Shown piece after piece: positions 6,691 through 10,636 of a stretch of 10,636 bases of DNA. The DNA comes from Dunaliella salina (lineage: Eukaryota; Chlorophyta; Chlorophyceae; Chlamydomonadales; Dunaliellaceae), in NCBI GenBank assembly GCA_002284615.2, contig MU069556.1, forward strand, positions 510,082 to 520,717, in the 5' to 3' direction. Position numbers and translations under genes: made by a program. Position 1 is the first letter of the stretch, and each line of letters begins with the position of its first letter. The notes beneath the pieces were generated by a model that saw only the letters and a list, made by a program, of their open reading frames with translations, was not told where the DNA came from and searched no databases.

Positions 6691-7545
6691 GTGAGGTGAT
6701 TAAGCCATGCTCCTTTAATGAGCCCCATCCAACATCCCTTCCAGACACAGACAGGACGAGGACTCCTGTTCTGTCTCAGTGTTTCCTTGAGCAAGGAAAC
6801 ACCAAGATAACAGAGTGAGTGATCAAGCCTTACTCTCATGATGAGCCCCATCAGACTCCCTTTTGGGCACAGACATGACAAGGATCCCTGTGTCGTGTTC
6901 TTTGTCTACATTTCCTTGAGCAAGGAAATACCGAGAGATCAGTGAGAGTGATCAAGCCTTACTTCCGTGATGGGGCCCATCCAGACTTCCGACCAGGCAC
7001 AGACATGACAAGGATTCCTGTGTCGTGTTCTTTGTCTACATTTCCTTGAGCAAGGAATTCTCAAGAGAACAGTGAGAGTGATCAAGCCTTGCTCCCGTGA
7101 TGAGCCCCATCCAACCTCCCTCCCAGGCACAGACATGGCAAGGATTCCTGTGTCGTGTTCTTTGTCTACATTTCCTTGAGCAAGGAATTCCCGAGAGAAC
7201 AGTGAGAGTGACCAAGCCTTACTTCTGTGATGAGGCCCATCCAGACTTCCGACCAGGCATGGACATGACAAGGTTTCTTTTTGAGCAAGGAATTCCCAAG
7301 AGAACAGTGAGAGTCGATCAAGCCATGCTCTCGTGATGAGCCCCATCTAAACTCCCTCCCAGGCACGGACATGACAAGGCCTCCCAAGCTCTCTCCATTT
7401 TTCCTTGAGCGAGGACATACCGAGGGAACAGTGAGAGTGGTCAAGCCATGCTCCCTCTTTGAGGCACCCCCCACCCAAACTCCCTCCCAGGCACAGGCAT
7501 GGCACAAAATTCTAGCTTGAGCAAGTAAGCACCTAGTGAACATGT
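6691..7545. repeat. Minisatellite/satellite array, seven units of 105-130 bp
   Basis: Units start with GTGAGAGTGATCAAGCC-like sequence at about 6691, 6815, 6942, 7072, 7202, 7307 and 7431, giving lengths 124, 127, 130, 130, 105, 124 and a partial last unit. Each holds GATGAGCCCCATCCA, a CAGGCACAGACATGACAAGG block and a TTTCCTTGAGCAAGGAA block, which is a small palindrome. Units at 6942 and 7202 share CCAGACTTCCGACCAGG, while those at 7072 and 7307 share AACTCCCTCCCAGG-like sequence, so two types alternate. The 7202 unit has lost about 25 bases between ACAAGG and TTTTTGAGC. Unit lengths are not constant multiples of three, and frames shift between units, so the array is not coding. Confidence 0.92.
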
Positions 7546-7762
7546 GCGCTGCAAGAGAGTGCTGCAGCAGTGCTAGAATCCATGAATTGACGAGGCAGTG
7601 TACTGTGTAAACTGTAATGTGTCTACTTGCACTGTTTGATCAGTTCATGGACTCAGGAGCACACAAGAAAAGGAAACACATCTGCAGCGAGTTCAAAGCA
7701 ACACTGACATCTCCCTTGCGACTGACCACCAACATGAGACCTTGGACCCGTGTTTGCTCCGG
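7546..7762. other. Spacer without recognisable gene
   Basis: About 217 bases between the two arrays. Apart from a short TGCAAGAGAGTGCTGCAGCA stretch I see no repeat. Minus-strand frames continue from the 63-bp array into it, but without recognisable content. Confidence 0.4.
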
Positions 7763-8060
7763 CGCATGGCCCATTTGCCCCCGCAGCGTCAGCAGCAGTG
7801 GCACCAGCAGAAGTCCTTAAATCTGTGCTTGCTGCATTTGCCCCCACAGCATCAGCAGCGGTAACATCATCAGAAGTCCTTGAATCTGCGCTTGGTCCAT
7901 TTGCCCCCGCAGCGTCAGCAGCAATGGCACCAGCAGAAGTCCTTGAATCTGCGCTTGCTGCATTTGCCCTTGCAGCGAAAGCAGCAATGGCACCAGCATG
8001 AGGCCTTGAATCTGCGCTTGCTGCGCTCACCGTCGCAGCATCTGCAGTTCCTCTTGTAAG
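7763..8060. repeat. Five tandem units of exactly 63 bp
   Basis: The landmark CATTTGCCC begins at 7772, 7835, 7898 and 7961, and its diverged form CGCTCACCG at 8024, giving four exact 63-base steps. Each unit carries GCAGCGTCAGCAGCAATGGC, then ACCAGCAGAAGTCCTTGAAT. The period is 21 codons. On the plus strand it reads AFAPAASAAVAPAEVLESAL; on the minus strand ASADSRTSAGAIAADAAGAN. Minus stays open from 8030 to 7653, and plus from 7750 to a stop at 8001. Two types of unit alternate (GCTTGCTG versus GCTTGGTC before CATTTG). It may be an Ala-rich coding repeat or a non-coding minisatellite; no splice borders are convincing. Confidence 0.92.
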
Positions 8061-8084
8061 CCAATGCTGGAGCGCAGCTGCATG

Positions 8085-8310
8085 CGTTGCCTGGTACCTA
8101 CAAGTATTGATATTGATAAAAATTCAAATAACTGCTTGCAATGGCTGCACGATGCAAAATGATCTTGTACTCATTGGCCACCCCAATGAGTAGCAGCAGA
8201 TGTGAATTGATGCAAATTGCCTGGTACCTGCAAGCATTGAAATTCTGTCACCATAAATTACTTGCTGTGGCAATGCAATGCAAAACGATCGTATGCTCAT
8301 TGGTCACAGT
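8085..8310. repeat. Tandem duplication of ~125-130 bp
   Basis: CTGGTACC at 8091 and 8221, AATTACTTGC-like blocks, GATGCAAAATGATC versus AATGCAAAACGATC, and CTCATTGG at 8170 and 8295 match in order. The two copies are diverged, with small length differences. Confidence 0.8.
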
Positions 8311-8770
8311 TGCTCTTTCAACTTGAAAAGAAAAGTCTATGTGACCGCAGGCTGCCTGCGTTAATTAAGGGTTCCCTCATAAGCAGGCTAGCAGATCCTC
8401 AACAAAGGGCCCTGAAACCTAACTTTCAAGTTGCAGAAGTACCAGCACAAAAACGTGCGCCCTTGTCTTTTCATGACCCACTTTTGTGGATTTGTTTCAC
8501 GCCAACATGGTGCCACTGCTTCGGACATGGCAGTCACCACAGCTGCTTTTTCAACTTCAAAAGGCAAGTCCATCTTGGCATAGGCTGTGCATGTATTCAG
8601 AAAAGTTTCCCTCGCTAGCAGGGGCCTGGGCCTCACCAGGGCCCCACAACCTACACTTGCAACTCGCAAAAGTACCAGCACAAAAACTGTACATCCTCAT
8701 ACTTTTCATTGCTTTTGTTAATTTTGCGTCATGCCAAGGGTTCCCATGCTTTGGACAACAGGACATGATG
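8307..8770. repeat. Tandem duplication of 233 bp
   Basis: TTTCAACTT-AAAAG-CAAGTC, CTCAYAAGCAGG/CTCGCTAGCAGG, and GTACCAGCACAAAAAC recur exactly 233 bases apart (for example TCAACTT at 8318 and 8551, ACCAGCAC at 8441 and 8674). The following TTTCAT and GGACA-CAG blocks match too. Divergence is substantial. Frames on either strand do not keep conserved protein between copies, so I treat it as non-coding. Confidence 0.82.
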
Positions 8771-8887
8771 CAGCTGCCTGAGACAACAAATCAAAGTGGA
8801 TAGCAGGACGCAGCAGCTTGGGACAGCAGGGGGTGATCAGTTCCAGTAGGTCATCCGCTCCTAGCACTAGGTTTGCATCAATTCACA

Positions 8888-9060
8888 TCACTTCTGTACT
8901 GTTCGAGCTCTGCTTTTCCCTGGATGTGCTGCTGCTGCCGCTACTGAAAACTCCATTATGGCTGCAGCAAATGTCTTGTCCTGAAGGTCATGCCTGATGG
9001 CTGAAGCTTGCAGCAGCTTCTGCAGATCAGCAATGTAAGGCGCCAATAGTGCTGCACCAC
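8888..9060 (-). other. Weak exon candidate
   Basis: On the minus strand the sequence YIADLQKLLQASAIRHDLQD followed by KTFAAAIMEFS looks like helical protein of ordinary composition, then passes into an Ala run and a stop at 8888. Upstream (9060-9147) the frame crosses short GAAP-LQKLC-type repeats of nine or ten codons. Possible borders include CTTCAG|GACAAG. I recognise no family. It lies in the same orientation as the exons at 3708 and 9683 and could be an exon of the same gene, but equally a chance frame. Confidence 0.2.
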
Positions 9061-9147
9061 ACCAGTTCTGCAATAGCGCTGCACCCACACAAAACTTCCG
9101 CATTGGCGCTGCACCACACAACTTCTGCAATGGTGACGCACTACAAA
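9036..9147. repeat. Short tandem array, four units of 27-30 bp
   Basis: GCTGCACCACACCAGTTCTG, CGCTGCACCCACACAAAACT, CGCTGCACCACACAACTTCT and a diverged GACGCACTACAAACTTTT follow one another, separated by CAATAG/CATTGG. Unit lengths of 27, 30 and 27 keep the minus-strand frame. Confidence 0.75.
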
Positions 9148-9298
9148 CTTTTGAGGCACCAAGGGGTTTGCGCCGTACAACGAAAAGAGCACAAATGCAA
9201 CGCCATGCTGTTTGGCTGCCTAAGAGATCCAGGAGATCCAGCATCTTGTTCAACACATGTCATACGGCCACACTAACACACTCTACTAGCACTGGAAC

Positions 9299-9648
9299 CA
9301 AGGTTGGGGGGTCATTTGCCGGTCTGAAAAAATAAAGTTTGCAAACAGTTTGACAAAGTTTGAGTTCGACGTACCGTTCGAACGGGAGGGGTGTGACAAT
9401 TGCCTCCCCATCCACCCTTCCCCAACTACCTTTGCCCTTCTCCCCCAACACTTACAGTCATTCTTATGGGGAAAGGAAAAGGTCCTGAACGGGATCATGT
9501 CACCATTGTGGAGGATTAACCATAAAGGTCTTATACTCCTTTTTGGCAGAGGGCATGAAGTTCTGCAAACCGGCATTTTAAAGTTTGCGAATAATTCGAA
9601 AAGTTCAAGTGCTCAAACCATTCTAAATCCTTGAATGACCCAACCTTG
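9299..9648. mobile_element. 350-bp MITE-like element, imperfect TIRs
   Basis: The left end CAAGGTTGGGGGGTCATT at 9299-9316 pairs with the right end AATGACCCAACCTTG at 9634-9648, apart from a three-base length difference in the G run. The eight bases outside, ACTGGAAC (9291-9298) and ACTGGAGT (9649-9656), share six bases and are probably a decayed 8-bp target duplication. TAAAGTTTGC occurs near both ends. These features fit an old non-autonomous hAT-like element. The minus frame ending at 9613 runs out into this element, so the neighbouring exon most likely ends before it. Confidence 0.6.
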
Positions 9649-9682
9649 ACTGGAGTAGACATGCACCCCGAACTGAGCGCAC

Positions 9683-10488
9683 CTAAAACCAGGCATGGGC
9701 GGACCCAAGCATTGCCCATGGGACTTGATATCAGCTAAGAAGTGGGCAACCACACATGCAGGCACTGCGTGCACCATGCTGCCTTGGTCTGTGCCCAGCT
9801 TCTGCTGCAGCCCGGGGCTGGTCTGTGCTGTCGCAACACCTTTGCCTTCTCCCATTGATCTCAACACAGGGCCAAAGCCGCAGGCTGTCCTTTGAGTGTA
9901 CTGCCGGTTCCCCACGCCGCTGCTGCTGCTGCTGTTGCTGCTGCAGGTGCCGACGGTTTTCGTACAGGCTGCAGGAGCGAGAAGCTTGCTTCTGCCTCGC
10001 ACACCCGTGCTTTTCGGAGCTACAAGCCCACGCTTGTCACCTCTATCTGTGGCACTACATGCACCTCTGTGCCCACCCGCGTGTGTCATGCTGGTGAGGA
10101 CCTGACTGCTTTGCTGCCTGCCACCTCCCACGCCCTTGGCTCCATACCGGGATTCCCAGGTGTCTGAGCTCACCGGTGCGCTGCTGCTAGTCATGCTGAT
10201 AGTGGCCTGACCCCTCCTTTGCCTGCTCCCTTGCACATCATGGGTTCCGTACTGGGATGCCCAGGTTTCAGAACTCACAGGTGTGCTGCAACAAGACGTG
10301 CCGCCAGTGGTTTGAACCCTCCCCTGCCTGCTCCCTCCCACAGCACCGGTTCCATACCGAGAACTCCAGGCTTCAGAGCTAGATCGTTGAAACAAGATGC
10401 CCACGCAGCGCCTGCTGCCCTCCTGCGTAAAGTCCACATCAAAAAGCCCCCCGCCCCAGAACCTGTTGTGCCTCAGGGCAGCATCCAC
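9683..10488 (-). CDS. Internal exon of an unrecognised protein with 35-residue repeats
   Basis: The exon opens after a strong acceptor, TGCTTTTGTTTGCACCTCAG|GTGGATG, with first base 10488 and phase 0 in the open frame. It begins VDAALRHNRFWGGGLFDVDF, then three copies of a repeat with the pattern SSExWxSxYGT...GSRQ. TGCCTG landmarks at 10115, 10220 and 10325 (plus strand) give two exact 105-base steps, 35 codons each, so the frame is preserved. A Ser run (SNSSSSSG) coded by a GCT tract follows at 9911-9946. The donor is uncertain: TTTTAG|GTGCGC puts the end at 9683, CAAAG|GTGTTG at 9840. The frame itself stays open to 9613, inside the MITE. No family recognised. It may be an upstream exon of the Deg gene or a separate gene; nothing here links them. 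Confidence 0.5.
9911..9946. repeat. GCT trinucleotide tract
   Basis: An interrupted (GCT)n run with one GTT. On the minus strand it codes a Ser/Asn run within the presumed exon. Confidence 0.8.
10115..10386 (-). repeat. 105-bp tandem repeat, about 2.6 copies
   Basis: The blocks TGCCTGCTCCCTNNCACANC, GGTTCCATACYGRGAATCCCAGG-like and TCAGAGCT recur at exact 105-base steps from 10115. Copies are clearly diverged, yet lengths are unchanged, as expected if translation constrains them. Confidence 0.85.
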
Positions 10489-10542
10489 CTGAGGTGCAAA
10501 CAAAAGCACAGGGAGGCTTGGGAACAAGCGCAAATAGGCTTT

Positions 10543-10636
10543 GGAGCAAGCGTGCGCGCGCACGCACGGTGTGTGTGTGTGTGTGGTGTGTGTGTGTGTG
10601 TGGTGTGTGTGTGTGTGTGGTGTGTGTGTGTGTGTG
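10543..10636. repeat. GT microsatellite organised as 17-bp units
   Basis: After an alternating CG/CA stretch (10551-10567) the tract is (GT)n broken by GG at 10568-10569, 10585-10586, 10602-10603 and 10619-10620: exact 17-base steps. It is intronic on the minus strand, about 55 bases or more upstream of the acceptor at 10489, and runs off the window end. Confidence 0.95.

Noticed and set aside
6537..7543. Overlapping minus-strand frames of 114-135 codons with repeated motifs
   Set aside because: They are produced by the 105-130 bp array. The same DNA unit is read in different frames in successive units.
5480..8060. CRISPR array
   Set aside because: Repeats are long, diverged and adjacent, without regular unique spacers or cas genes, in eukaryote-like DNA.
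1..10636. A circular molecule, since both ends are GT tracts and an exon donor faces an exon acceptor across the join
   Set aside because: Splicing the donor at 72 (two bases into a codon) to the acceptor at 10488 gives a frame that hits a stop within a few codons. GT tracts are common assembly ends.

Overview
This window looks like a repeat-rich piece of a nuclear eukaryotic genome, most likely a chlorophyte green alga. The evidence is split exons with GT/AG borders, long repeat-filled non-coding stretches, (GT)n microsatellites, short non-autonomous DNA transposons (MITEs), and a decayed nuclease fragment of a type I associate with green-algal retroelements. Base composition is near 50% GC and codon use in the recognisable exons is only mildly GC-biased. 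That suits a Dunaliella-like alga better than the very GC-rich Chlamydomonas, but the assignment is inference. There is no operon structure, no rRNA or tRNA gene and no CRISPR array.

The supportable coding sequence lies on the minus strand. (1) At 72-283 is a first coding exon of an unrecognised protein (N-terminus MAFFGLTTLG), with a TATA-like box upstream and a clean CAG|GTAA donor. (2) At 3708-4069 is the 3' terminal exon of a Deg/HtrA-type serine protease, carrying the last PDZ domain. It may continue in the same open frame up to 5111. (3) At about 9683-10488 is an internal exon of an unrecognised protein with exact 35-residue repeats, starting at a strong splice acceptor. Exons 2 and 3 could belong to one long gene or to two genes; the sequence does not decide. 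Weak exon candidates lie at 6035-6190 and 8888-9060.

Most of the rest is repeats. Three MITE-like elements have recognisable terminal inverted repeats and target-site duplications: 427-1008 (9-bp duplication), 5169-5358 (8-bp) and 9299-9648 (imperfect 8-bp). The second sits inside an older dispersed repeat also present at 1880-1957 and 3272-3352. Remnants of a PD-(D/E)XK-like nuclease, probably from a non-LTR retroelement, lie at 2334-2885, with a possible distant relative at 1599-1860. Tandem arrays occupy 5480-6060, 6691-7545 (105-130 bp units), 7763-8060 (five exact 63-bp periods) and 8085-8770 (two successive duplications). Both window ends are (GT)n tracts, each lying in an intron close to a splice site.

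I see no complete gene and no convincing new molecular system. The most informative points are the nested transposon insertion, the Deg protease exon with a repeat-derived insertion, and the frame-preserving minisatellites.
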